Assembly (NCBI GenBank): GCA_021769025.1
Contig: JAETTS010000020.1
Location: 1-15,524, forward strand
Length of the DNA: 15,524 nt
From: Enterocloster bolteae
GTDB taxonomy: Bacteria > Bacillota_A > Clostridia > Lachnospirales > Lachnospiraceae
Direction of reading: 5' to 3'
Shown here: one piece after another, positions 1 to 6,655 of the stretch
Position numbering within the stretch: the stretch's first letter is position 1
Layout: each line of letters starts with the position of its first letter
Made by a program: the position numbers and the translations under genes
Notes under the pieces: model-generated
Database searches by the model: none
What the model saw: only the letters and a program-made list of their open reading frames with translations
Told to the model about the DNA's origin: nothing

Positions 1-609
1 CCGATTCTGTATCTGTTCCTTAGAAAGCTTTGGAGCGGGAGTTTGTTTCTGGCAGTCGTGTTTGTTGGGATCCTGGGGGAGCATATCCTGCCGCAGATAA
101 ACCTGGATGCGGTTTTTTATTACTCTTTGGCAGGCTTTTGGGCTCTCCATGGGCAGAAGGCAGCAGAAGCCGGATGGACACGGAGACGAGGGCTCTTGGG
201 AGGTGGGCTTCTGGGAGCCGGGATATTGGCCGGGATACCTTACTATGCCAGATCCTTTCCTCCGGCTATTGTTGCATATTATACCATGGCAGTTTTGGGC
301 ATCTGGCTGATGGCAGACGAAAGACGGTTAAAGCCCCTTAGGCCCTGGATGGATTACACATTTTTTATCTATGCATTTCATTTTATCCTTGTCCGTTTTC
401 TCAATAAAATTCTGGCAAGGTGGCTGTGGGGAAGTGAGTTGGCAGCCGGACTTTTGTACCTGGGGATGCCAGCGTTGGTTACAGCGATCTGTTGCCTTGT
501 TGCCAGTGTTTTGAGACGTTTTCCATGGCTTTGGAATCTGCTTAACGGAGGCAGGGGGAGCGTTCGGCAACATGTGGAACAGTCCGGCAAATCCTATGGC
601 AACAGATAA
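1..609 (+). CDS. Acyltransferase-3 family membrane protein, C-terminal part (5' end outside window)
   Basis: The reading frame is open from base 1 and ends at TAA 607-609, so this is the last 202 residues of a longer protein. It is strongly hydrophobic, with several membrane segments. Near the end there is a charged stretch followed by a motif like YTFFIYAFHFILVRF, which resembles the last conserved helices of acyltransferase-3 (PF01757-type) proteins, where a 'FFIYxxH' pattern is common. Family members transfer acyl groups, often acetyl or succinyl, to surface sugars or other envelope molecules. The catalytic N-terminal histidine region lies outside the window, so the substrate cannot be suggested. 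The gene converges on the GerA-like gene, with 63 bases between the stops. A polytopic membrane protein is certain; the family call is fairly likely. Confidence 0.72.
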   Translation, partial: PILYLFLRKLWSGSLFLAVVFVGILGEHILPQINLDAVFYYSLAGFWALHGQKAAEAGWTRRRGLLGGGLLGAGILAGIPYYARSFPPAIVAYYTMAVLGIWLMADERRLKPLRPWMDYTFFIYAFHFILVRFLNKILARWLWGSELAAGLLYLGMPALVTAICCLVASVLRRFPWLWNLLNGGRGSVRQHVEQSGKSYGNR

Positions 610-625
610 GAACGTGACTGGATAT

Positions 626-661
626 TGCCTAACGCCAGCTGGTAAGATAAGTGTTTAGGCA
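626..661. terminator. Weak hairpin between convergent genes
   Basis: A 7-bp inverted repeat, TGCCTAA (626-632) with TTAGGCA (655-661), encloses a loop containing the palindrome CCAGCTGG (635-642). It lies between two convergent stop codons. There is no proper T-run directly after it on either strand; the first (+) T-run is TTTT at 671. It may act as a weak shared terminator. Confidence 0.35.
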
Positions 662-672
662 CATATATGGTT

Positions 673-2085
673 TTATTGCTTTTGTTTATGAGGTAGCCTT
701 CCCCGGAAAAACCGCTTCTTAAGCTCAGACCAGTGGAACGGAATCAAAGGGTAGATATAGCTTTTTCCGGCGATGGTTTTGTTGAACACAATGGCGCACA
801 CCGAAAAGAGAATGCCTGCTGCATATCCCCAGCCGTTGAAGAGAGCAGTCAGCAGAAGGATTAACATACGCATAAACTTAAGGGCATATCCCAGTTCGAA
901 GCTGGCCTGGGAGTAGTTGGCAATGGTGACAAAGGCCATATAAAGCATGGTTTCGCTGTTGAACCAACCGGATTTCACAGAATATTCCCCCAGTACAATA
1001 CCGGCGATGACACTCAAAGGAGTGGTCAGCATATTGGGCGTGTTGATGGCCGCCAGCCGCAGCCCGTCGATGGCAAATTCCAGGATAAACAGCTGGATCA
1101 CCAGGGGGACATGGGGAGCTTCGGATAACAGGATAAATTCCAGCCAGGGCGGCAGAACCTGAGGATTCTGCATAAGGAGAAGCCAGGTAGGGGTTAGCAA
1201 AAGGGCAAGAAGGGAAATGGACATTCTCGACAGCCTAAGGTATGTTCCTGTAACCGGCGGAAAGTAGTAATCATCGGCTTCCTCAATGATATCGAAGACA
1301 GAAGAAGGGAGAATCATGGCTGCAGGGGAATTGTCTACCAGGATAATGATATTTCCCTCCAAAATCGAGGCGGCGGCTGTATCTGGCCGCTCTGAGAATT
1401 TGAATTTGGGGAAGGGATTGTACCATTTATGTGGATAGAGGCATTCTGCCAGGCTTTCCTGGTTCATAGTCAAGGCGTCTACATGAAGATTCTGAATCCG
1501 TTCTTTTATATTTGTTAACATCTGTTCATCGACTCGTCCCTTCATATAACAGACGGCAATATCTGTGTGGGAACTTTCCCCGGCAGTCAGGATTTCCATA
1601 GTCAGTTTTGGATCCCGGATTCTCCTGCGGATCAGGGCAGTATTGAAGATCAGGGTCTCTACGAATCCATCTCTGGAACCTCGCATCACCTTATCTTTTT
1701 CCGGCTCAGATACGCCTCTGGCCGGATAGGTGCGGCAATCGATGGTGAGGCAGCGGTCATAGCCGTCGATGAAGATGCAGGAGATTCCGGTCAGCAGCTG
1801 GACAATCATGTCTTTTTCCTGATCCACCAGCCCAACCTCGCCGTAAGGAATATATTGTTTGGAAAATTCATGGGCATCCTCTGGCATGGCCTCCGGTTTT
1901 ATGGATTCCCAGATCTGCATGATTTTTAAGAGGACTTCGTCTTTGGTAAAGCCGTCTACAAAATAGATGCAGGCATCCCTGCCACCTACCTTGGTGGTGC
2001 AATAGACCACATCAAAATTGGCTGTTATATCCAAACGTTCATTTAAATGATCAATATTTTCTTCAAGATGCGTGGAAAATTTCAT
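673..2085 (-). CDS. GerA/SpoVAF-like spore germination protein
   Basis: The 470-residue protein has the two-part layout of GerA-type A subunits. A soluble N-terminal half (about residues 1-290) contains RGSRDGFVETLIFNTALIRRR, RDPKLTMEILTAGESSHTD and the FSERPDTAAASILEG element. A C-terminal half has about five membrane segments and the conserved INTPNMLTTPLS stretch. GerA-family A subunits sit in the inner membrane of the spore and take part in germinant sensing and ion release. The NPFPKFKFSERPD and PLIPFHW elements and the length near 490 residues make it look closest to SpoVAF. No B or C subunit gene or spoVA gene is adjacent, so it is an orphan here. The start is supported by AAGGAG about 8 nt before the ATG. 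Expression would be expected in the forespore, but no convincing sigma-G promoter was recognised. Family confidence is high; the exact subgroup is uncertain. Confidence 0.9.
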   Translation of the reverse strand: MKFSTHLEENIDHLNERLDITANFDVVYCTTKVGGRDACIYFVDGFTKDEVLLKIMQIWESIKPEAMPEDAHEFSKQYIPYGEVGLVDQEKDMIVQLLTGISCIFIDGYDRCLTIDCRTYPARGVSEPEKDKVMRGSRDGFVETLIFNTALIRRRIRDPKLTMEILTAGESSHTDIAVCYMKGRVDEQMLTNIKERIQNLHVDALTMNQESLAECLYPHKWYNPFPKFKFSERPDTAAASILEGNIIILVDNSPAAMILPSSVFDIIEEADDYYFPPVTGTYLRLSRMSISLLALLLTPTWLLLMQNPQVLPPWLEFILLSEAPHVPLVIQLFILEFAIDGLRLAAINTPNMLTTPLSVIAGIVLGEYSVKSGWFNSETMLYMAFVTIANYSQASFELGYALKFMRMLILLLTALFNGWGYAAGILFSVCAIVFNKTIAGKSYIYPLIPFHWSELKKRFFRGRLPHKQKQ

Positions 2086-2237
2086 GGATCTTCTCCTTTA
2101 TATCTAAATTTTTGTAACCATGATAGCAGGATATTGGGGATAACCAAACTATAGGAAAAGTATGTGCGAAAATAGAAAAAATAAATACAAGATTCAAAGA
2201 TAAAAAAGAAAATATTGTGCAAATTGACGTGAAAATC

Positions 2238-2266
2238 TTGACATTTCTGGAAAAGAGTGGTATATT
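2238..2266 (+). promoter_or_regulatory. Strong sigma-A promoter in the gerA-pncB gap
   Basis: A perfect -35 TTGACA (2238-2243) is followed by a 17-base spacer and -10 TATATT (2261-2266, 5 of 6 matches). Upstream, 2160-2235 is very A-rich with A-tracts that resemble an UP element. The predicted start is near 2272-2274. No credible protein gene follows on this strand, but a series of hairpins does, so the promoter most likely drives a small RNA. Confidence 0.72.
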
Positions 2267-2271
2267 TGTCC

Positions 2272-2409
2272 CATGAGAAGCACATGGGGGTGCTTGCATG
2301 CAACAGTTTGACAAAGGGGAATGTCAGACTGTTATGGTTATAATGTAATATGATTGTACGTGACAAAAGAGCTGCTTTCTGTGGGGGAAAGGCAGCTCTT
2401 GTTCTGTTT
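2272..2409 (+). ncRNA. Candidate small RNA of about 135 nt with three G-loop hairpins
   Basis: The transcript predicted from the 2238 promoter would fold into three hairpins. Hairpin 1 is AAGCAC (2278-2283) with GTGCTT (2290-2295) and loop ATGGGG; it can be extended by CATG/CATG at 2272 and 2297. Hairpin 2 is a 12-bp stem (2302-2313 with 2322-2333, one G-U pair) with loop AAGGGGAA. Hairpin 3 is a 9-bp stem plus 4 more pairs (2367-2400) with loop TGTGGGG and a moderately U-rich tail. No reading frame with a ribosome site is present beyond a few codons. It does not match SRP RNA, tmRNA, RNase P, 6S or a riboswitch that I recognise. Function is unknown. The repeated G4 loops are the most distinctive feature and could pair with C-rich targets or bind a protein. 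This call rests on promoter, hairpins and terminator only. Confidence 0.5.
2367..2409. terminator. Terminator hairpin, usable on both strands
   Basis: AAGAGCTGC (2367-2375) pairs with GCAGCTCTT (2392-2400), extended by TTTC with GAAA around a bulged G. On the (+) strand the tail is GTTCTGTTTA, moderately T-rich, and would end the candidate small RNA. On the (-) strand the hairpin is followed by TTTTGTC, so it could also stop pncB read-through before the gerA-like gene. Confidence 0.6.
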
Positions 2410-2445
2410 ATTACCCAATCATTTTCTTTCTATAAAAAGGGAGGA

Positions 2446-2474
2446 GCCGGTAATCTTTTTAAAAGATCACCGGC
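2446..2474 (-). terminator. Candidate pncB terminator
   Basis: A near-perfect inverted repeat centred on 2460 has the arms GCCGGT and ACCGGC, one A-C mismatch, then ATCTTTT and AAAAGAT. On the minus strand it lies about 130 nt after the pncB stop and is followed by TCCTCCCTTTTTA, a displaced T-run. The rest of 2475-2606 shows nothing gene-like. Confidence 0.4.
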
Positions 2475-2606
2475 AGATTATGAAAAAAATCTTATCGAAA
2501 TGTAAGCAGCAACAACAACTTCATCTGACATTTATAAGTATAGCGGTAATTTATGAAGAAAGTTTAGCAAGCATGTAAAAGATTTATGAATAGATTGTGA
2601 ATGGAT

Positions 2607-4067
2607 TTACCCACCAAAATGATACTGGCTTAACAACTCATTCTTCATCTTCCACAGAGGCAGGGACAGATCCACATGGGTGCGGTGGGGGTATTCCAGA
2701 CGGAGGGACTCAACCCACAGGGTATTTAACTCTTTCTTACAGTACTCCCGGATGTCCATAACTTTGGGGGATTTATAGACACATTGGCCATTTAGGAAAA
2801 CCGGAACCATCAGTTCCCGGAGGGTGTAGCTGTCTGGAGCCAGGTGTGTCTTCTTCCAGGTCTCCACAGGGTCAAAGAGCAGGAGAGAATCCCTGGAGTC
2901 ATAGATCTCATCTACCAGGCAGATGAGATCAGCGATGATCTTGCCAGTCTCCTTGTTGTAGATCCGGCGGATGGTCTTGTTGCCTGGATTGGTGATCTTC
3001 TCCGCATTTTCCGACAGCTTGATCTTGGGGATAAAGGTTCCTGTGGCTTCATCTCGGATAGCAGCCAGTTTATAGACACCGCCGAAGGAGGGGCAGTCTT
3101 TGGAGGTGATCAGGTTGGTTCCCACGCCCCAGGAGTTGATGGCAGCTCCCTGAAGCTTTAAGCTGCTGATAAGATTCTCATCCAGATCGTTGGAGGCAGA
3201 GATCACTGCATCCCCAAATCCGGCATCATCCAGCATCTTTTTGGCCTTTTTGGACAGATAGGCCAGGTCACCGCTGTCTAAACGGATCCCGTAAAAGGTA
3301 AGAGGAATCCCGGCATCCCGCATCTCTGTAAACACCTTGATAGCGTTGGGAACGCCGGATTTTAAGGTATCGTATGTATCTACCAAAAGAATGCAGGCTG
3401 TGGGGTATAGCTTGGCGTAAGCGCGGAAGGCGGTCAATTCGTCAGGAAAGCTCATGATCCAGCTGTGGGCATGGGTTCCCTTTACCGGAACGTCAAACAT
3501 TTGGCCTGCCAGGACGTTGGAGGTGCCGATGCAGCCAGCGATCATGGCGGCTCTGGCTCCATAGATGCCGGCATCCGGTCCCTGGGCCCGACGAAGGCCA
3601 AATTCCATGATCCCATCACCCTGGGCGGCATACACCACTCTGGCAGTCTTGGTGGCAATCAGGCTTTGATGGTTGATGATGTTTAACAGGGCGGTCTCCA
3701 CCAGTTGTGCCTCCATAATAGGCGCGATCACCTTCACCAGAGGTTCCCTTGGGAATACCACCGTTCCTTCCGGGATGGCATAGATATCTCCGGAGAAATG
3801 GAAATCTGACAGGTAGGCAAGAAAGTCCTCTCCGAAGAGGCCGGTGGAGCGCAGGTAATCTACATCCTCCTGTTCAAAATGAAGATCGTTGATGTACTCG
3901 ATGACCTGTTCCAGACCGGCACAGATGGAATATCCGTTGTTGTTGGGATTGCTTCGGTAGAAGGCATCGAAGATAACGGTCTCATTGGCCTCCTTTTCTT
4001 TGAAATATCCCTGCATCATTGTTAATTCATATAAATCTGTCAGTAGTGTAAGATTTCGCTGTGCCAT
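2607..4067 (-). CDS. pncB: Nicotinate phosphoribosyltransferase
   Basis: This 486-residue protein catalyses the first step of the Preiss-Handler salvage route: nicotinate plus PRPP, with ATP hydrolysis, gives nicotinate mononucleotide for NAD synthesis in the cytoplasm. The N-terminus carries LLTDLYELTMMQGY. Substrate-site elements follow in the expected order: GLRRAQGPDAG (about 157-167), GTHAHSWI (197-204, where family knowledge places the phosphorylated histidine), LVDTYDTLKSGVPNA (about 229-243) and GIRLDSGD (260-267). Length matches the Firmicutes form. The start ATG has AAGGAG about 10 nt upstream. The gene appears to be monocistronic: both neighbours across the gaps are divergent or have their own signals, and a minus-strand promoter lies at 4143-4172. 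Nothing in the sequence looks broken. Confidence 0.96.
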   Translation of the reverse strand: MAQRNLTLLTDLYELTMMQGYFKEKEANETVIFDAFYRSNPNNNGYSICAGLEQVIEYINDLHFEQEDVDYLRSTGLFGEDFLAYLSDFHFSGDIYAIPEGTVVFPREPLVKVIAPIMEAQLVETALLNIINHQSLIATKTARVVYAAQGDGIMEFGLRRAQGPDAGIYGARAAMIAGCIGTSNVLAGQMFDVPVKGTHAHSWIMSFPDELTAFRAYAKLYPTACILLVDTYDTLKSGVPNAIKVFTEMRDAGIPLTFYGIRLDSGDLAYLSKKAKKMLDDAGFGDAVISASNDLDENLISSLKLQGAAINSWGVGTNLITSKDCPSFGGVYKLAAIRDEATGTFIPKIKLSENAEKITNPGNKTIRRIYNKETGKIIADLICLVDEIYDSRDSLLLFDPVETWKKTHLAPDSYTLRELMVPVFLNGQCVYKSPKVMDIREYCKKELNTLWVESLRLEYPHRTHVDLSLPLWKMKNELLSQYHFGG

Positions 4068-4142
4068 GTGGTGATTCTCCTTTTCGTAAGTTTAGAACAC
4101 ACTTTGCCTCATAAGGAATGGGGCGTTTGATTGTTTTCAGAA

Positions 4143-4172
4143 AGTATAGCATAAGTTTGGGAAAATACAAAT
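4143..4172 (-). promoter_or_regulatory. Likely pncB promoter with extended -10
   Basis: Read on the minus strand, TGC-TATACT (TATACT at 4143-4148, TG element at 4150-4151) forms an extended -10. Sixteen bases further upstream is TTGTAT, a poor -35 (3 of 6). It lies about 75 bases before the pncB start codon and points toward it, divergent from the (+) promoter at 4226. Confidence 0.45.
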
Positions 4173-4225
4173 AGATTGATAAAAAAATAACAAATAAATA
4201 TTGGTACTGTACAGAGAAATCTTCC

Positions 4226-4254
4226 TTGACAAGCAGTCTCTCTCTATGTATAAT
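4226..4254 (+). promoter_or_regulatory. Perfect-consensus sigma-A promoter
   Basis: TTGACA (4226-4231), a 17-base spacer and TATAAT (4249-4254) match the consensus in all 12 positions at optimal spacing. The start would be near 4260-4261. It is over 400 bases before the MutS2-like start codon, and at least two terminator hairpins lie between, so it probably drives a separate RNA or an attenuated leader. Confidence 0.78.
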
Positions 4255-4357
4255 AAGGCAGACGTGGAGCAGTGTTGTACAATGCCCATAAGAGCAGGCC
4301 ATCAAAACGTGATAGGGCTGTTAGAGAAAGAAAGATAAAACGTTAGGAGGATTTTGC

Positions 4358-4396
4358 ATGTTAATTGTGGTTGTAAGGGAGAAAATTGCAAAATAA
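4358..4396 (+). CDS. Possible 12-residue leader peptide
   Basis: ATG at 4358 is preceded by a perfect AGGAGG (4345-4350) with a 7-base spacer, the best ribosome site in this gap. It opens a 12-codon frame, MLIVVVREKIAK, ending with TAA at 4394-4396. It lies between the strong promoter at 4226 and the hairpin-terminator pair at 4407-4478, where an attenuation leader peptide would sit. The peptide is rich in Val and Ile but has no long run of a single amino acid, so the classical amino-acid attenuation pattern is weak. It could equally be a chance frame. Confidence 0.3.
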   Translation: MLIVVVREKIAK

Positions 4397-4449
4397 AAAT
4401 TGCAAAGGAAGACTTCAGGTTTCAATTTATGTTAGAAGTCTGCCTGTCT

Positions 4450-4478
4450 GTTGACGGCGTAAGCTGTCGACGTTTTTG
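4450..4478 (+). terminator. Intrinsic terminator with GTAA tetraloop
   Basis: GTTGACGGC (4450-4458) pairs with GCTGTCGAC (4463-4471), 9 bp with two G-U pairs, closed by a GTAA tetraloop of the stable GNRA class. GTTTTTG follows directly. This is the expected (+) strand form and would end the transcript from the 4226 promoter. Confidence 0.68.
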
Positions 4479-4573
4479 CCTTACAATTGCTTAATATTGT
4501 GGTATCTGCTATGGGGATGGAGATTTTTGACATCTCCTGAAAACCAGATAAAAGAAATCATCATTGATGAAAC

Positions 4574-4613
4574 AACCATGGTATATTTGCGTTCAGGCAG
4601 CCATGGTTTTTTT
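4574..4613 (+). terminator. Second intrinsic terminator before the MutS2-like gene
   Basis: AACCATGG (4574-4581) pairs with CCATGGTT (4601-4608), with an inner TGC/GCA pairing, followed by an uninterrupted T-run to 4613. A separate small hairpin, GGAGAT/ATCTCC, lies at 4519-4537. No clear promoter was found between 4479 and this terminator. It may catch read-through, or end a second RNA whose start is not evident. Confidence 0.62.
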
Positions 4614-4678
4614 GCGTTGTAAGGCAGATATAAGGATTTGACATAACAAGGATATCGTAGATCAGGAGAAAAGAAGAT

Positions 4679-6580
4679 ATGAATATAGAAAAGCAGATCG
4701 AATTTGATAAGATAAAGGAGCGGTGGATGGAACTTGCCATAACAGAGGCGGCCAGAGAGAGGATCAGGAGGGTGGATTATTACCTGTCGGAAGGCGAATT
4801 GAGGAAGGAATTAAGGGATACCACAGACGGCAGGAACCTGATGGAAACGCTGGGAACGCCGCCTTTACAGGAGGTTTCCCATATGAAAACCATTCTGGCG
4901 GCAGCCGGAAAAGGGGAATGCTTAACGCCTTTCCAGCTGGAGAAGACAGAGATTGCCCTGGTGGCCTTCCGCCGTCTGAAAGATTATCTGAAAAAAGGAA
5001 GGCAGCGTGGCAGCCTGCTTGCCTGCTATGAAGAGAATCTGGATGAGCTGGCACAAGAGCGGGAGGAGATCAGCCGGCAGATTCGAGGCGGCCAGGTAGA
5101 TGATTATGCATCCAGGGAGCTTTCCCAGATAAGAGGGCAGATTGCCAGGTGTGAAGAGCAGATGAAGCAGAAGGCAGAACAGATTATCCGATCCAACAAA
5201 GACTACATGGCAGACAATTACTGTACCTTCCGAAACGGCAGGCTCTGTGTTCCTGTAAAAAAGGAGTATAAGTTGAAAGTATCAGGAAGTGTCATCGATA
5301 AATCTGCCAGCGGGAATACCTTGTTTATGGAGCCTTCAGGGGTTGCAAGGTACTATGAAGAGTTGGAGCAGCTTAAAATCAGGGAAGAAAATGAGGTTTA
5401 CCGGATTCTGTATACCTTAACATCCATGATTGATTCCGTTTCCAGCATTATTTTGGAGAATATTCGGGTTATGGAGCGTCTGGACTTTACATTTTCCAAG
5501 GGAAAGCTAAGCCTGGAGCTGGATGGAACAGAACCGCACATCAATACGGGGCGCAGAATCCAGATCAAGGACGGAAGGCATCCGCTGATGGATCGGAAAC
5601 ATAACGTGCCTCTTCAGTTTCAGATCGGCAGCCCGGTTCAGGGAATCGTCATAACTGGCCCTAACACAGGCGGGAAAACCGTAGCCATAAAGACCGTGAT
5701 GCTCAACTGCATGATGGCTCAGTGCGGGCTTCACATTCCTTGTAAAGAGGTGGATATCTGCATGAATAGTTCCTACCTCTGCGACATCGGCGACGGCCAG
5801 AACCTTTCTGAGAACCTGTCTACCTTCTCGGCACATATGAAACGTGTCCTGGAGATCTTGAAAGAAGCAGACAGTGACAGTTTTATAATCATGGATGAGT
5901 TAGGTTCCGGCACAGATCCGGTAGAGGGAATGGGAATCGCCACGGCTATTCTGGAAGAATTAAGAAAATGCGGCGCTCTTTTCCTGGTAACCACCCACTA
6001 TACAGAAGTGAAGGAATACGCAGACCGAACCTCTGGAATCATAAACGCCAAGATGACCTTCGACAAAGAATCTCTAGAGCCCACCTATCAGATGGTCATA
6101 GGCCAGGCAGGAGAAAGCTGCGCTTTCTATATTGCAGACAGGCTGGGCATGCCAAGAGAAATGCTTGAAGCAGCGGTCCGGGCATCCTACGGTGAGGATG
6201 CAGTAAGCAGATATTCCTTCCAGGGCCAGGAGGGTATCACAAAGACAAGAAGAAGCAAACTTAAAAAGATCAAAGAGAAAAAACCCCTGGAGCCCCTCAG
6301 TGAGAAATACAACATCGGAGACTGCGTCATGGTCTACCCAGACAGAAAACTGGGAATCGTGTGCCAGAGAATCAATGAAAAAGGCATCTTAAGAGTACAG
6401 ATGAAAAACAAAAAGATATGGATCAATCATAAGAGGGTGAAGCTTCATGTAGCGGCCAAAGAGATGTATCCGGAAGACTATGATTTCTCTATCCTCTTCG
6501 AGACAGTGGAAAACCGAAAACTCCATCACGATATGGAACGCAAATACACGGAAGGGGAGATTCTTATAGAGAAGAATTAA
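4679..6580 (+). CDS. MutS2-like ATPase lacking the Smr domain
   Basis: The 633-residue protein has the MutS2 arrangement. A helical core/lever region (about 1-300) is followed by a MutS ATPase with Walker A GPNTGGKT (327-334), the SENLSTFSAHMKR segment, Walker B FIIMDELGSGTDP (D406, E407) and the VTTHYTEVKEYA switch. After the ATPase, a shortened basic linker leads to a KOW-like segment (YNIGDCVMVYPDRKLGIV, near 545) and a C-terminus containing YPEDYDFSILF. Standard MutS2 is about 780-790 residues and ends in an Smr nuclease domain with an LDLRG motif; neither the length nor the motif is present. MutS2 proteins act on recombination intermediates or on collided ribosomes. Without Smr this one may only bind and remodel its target. 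The ATG start has AGGAG 10 nt upstream (4664-4668). A family paralogue is more likely than a truncation, because the C-terminus is orderly. Confidence 0.88.
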   Translation: MNIEKQIEFDKIKERWMELAITEAARERIRRVDYYLSEGELRKELRDTTDGRNLMETLGTPPLQEVSHMKTILAAAGKGECLTPFQLEKTEIALVAFRRLKDYLKKGRQRGSLLACYEENLDELAQEREEISRQIRGGQVDDYASRELSQIRGQIARCEEQMKQKAEQIIRSNKDYMADNYCTFRNGRLCVPVKKEYKLKVSGSVIDKSASGNTLFMEPSGVARYYEELEQLKIREENEVYRILYTLTSMIDSVSSIILENIRVMERLDFTFSKGKLSLELDGTEPHINTGRRIQIKDGRHPLMDRKHNVPLQFQIGSPVQGIVITGPNTGGKTVAIKTVMLNCMMAQCGLHIPCKEVDICMNSSYLCDIGDGQNLSENLSTFSAHMKRVLEILKEADSDSFIIMDELGSGTDPVEGMGIATAILEELRKCGALFLVTTHYTEVKEYADRTSGIINAKMTFDKESLEPTYQMVIGQAGESCAFYIADRLGMPREMLEAAVRASYGEDAVSRYSFQGQEGITKTRRSKLKKIKEKKPLEPLSEKYNIGDCVMVYPDRKLGIVCQRINEKGILRVQMKNKKIWINHKRVKLHVAAKEMYPEDYDFSILFETVENRKLHHDMERKYTEGEILIEKN

Positions 6581-6592
6581 TATAAGATAAAA

Positions 6593-6630
6593 CCCCTTGA
6601 TAATCCGGCTGAAACCGAAGTATCAAGGGG
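6593..6630. terminator. Shared terminator between convergent genes
   Basis: A perfect 10-bp inverted repeat, CCCCTTGATA (6593-6602) with TATCAAGGGG (6621-6630), has an inner CGG/CCG pairing. It sits between the MutS2-like stop and the lipoprotein stop. On the minus strand it is followed by TTTTATCTT, a good tail for ending the lipoprotein transcript. On the plus strand an A-run precedes it and the tail is poorer. Confidence 0.78.
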
Positions 6631-6655
6631 CTTCCCAATGGCATATAACTTCCTA

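Larger units (their letters stand above)
4257..4478 (+). ncRNA. Candidate structured leader or small RNA of about 220 nt
   Basis: From the promoter at 4226 the transcript would run to an intrinsic terminator at 4450-4478. Two pairings compete for the same bases. GGCAGAC (4257-4263) can pair with GTCTGCC (4438-4444), closing the molecule, although the first three of these bases lie just before the expected start. AGACTTC (4410-4416) can pair with GAAGTCT (4435-4441) in a local hairpin. A smaller hairpin, CCATCA/TGATAGG, lies around 4299-4316. Direct repeats of AATTGCAAA occur at 4384 and 4399. A 12-codon ORF with a strong ribosome site lies inside. I recognise no known riboswitch, T-box, 6S or RNase P signature. 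It could be a free small RNA or a regulated leader of the MutS2-like gene. Confidence 0.45.

Noticed and set aside
2086..2160. Possible sigma-G promoter for the GerA-like gene (GTTAT, 17 bases, CATGGTTA on the minus strand)
   Set aside because: The -35 lacks the expected A at position three and the -10 has one base too many compared with the CATnnTA pattern. TATAAA next to the ribosome site is too close to the start to act as a -10.
2308..2344. TTGACA (2308) with TATAAT (2339) as a second (+) promoter
   Set aside because: The spacer is 25 bases, far too long, and the TTGACA is part of the stem of hairpin 2.
2354..2578. Open frame of 74 codons on the (+) strand
   Set aside because: It starts with TTG without a ribosome site, overlaps the terminator hairpin at 2367-2400, and its translation shows no protein-like pattern.
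4257..4478. 6S RNA, T-box leader or known riboswitch
   Set aside because: The ends can pair as in 6S RNA, but the middle does not form a long rod with a central bubble. No T-box GGTGG element or known aptamer core was recognised.
4638..4666. TTGACA at 4638 as the promoter of the MutS2-like gene
   Set aside because: No -10-like hexamer occurs 16-18 bases downstream; the position holds ATCAGG and the ribosome site.
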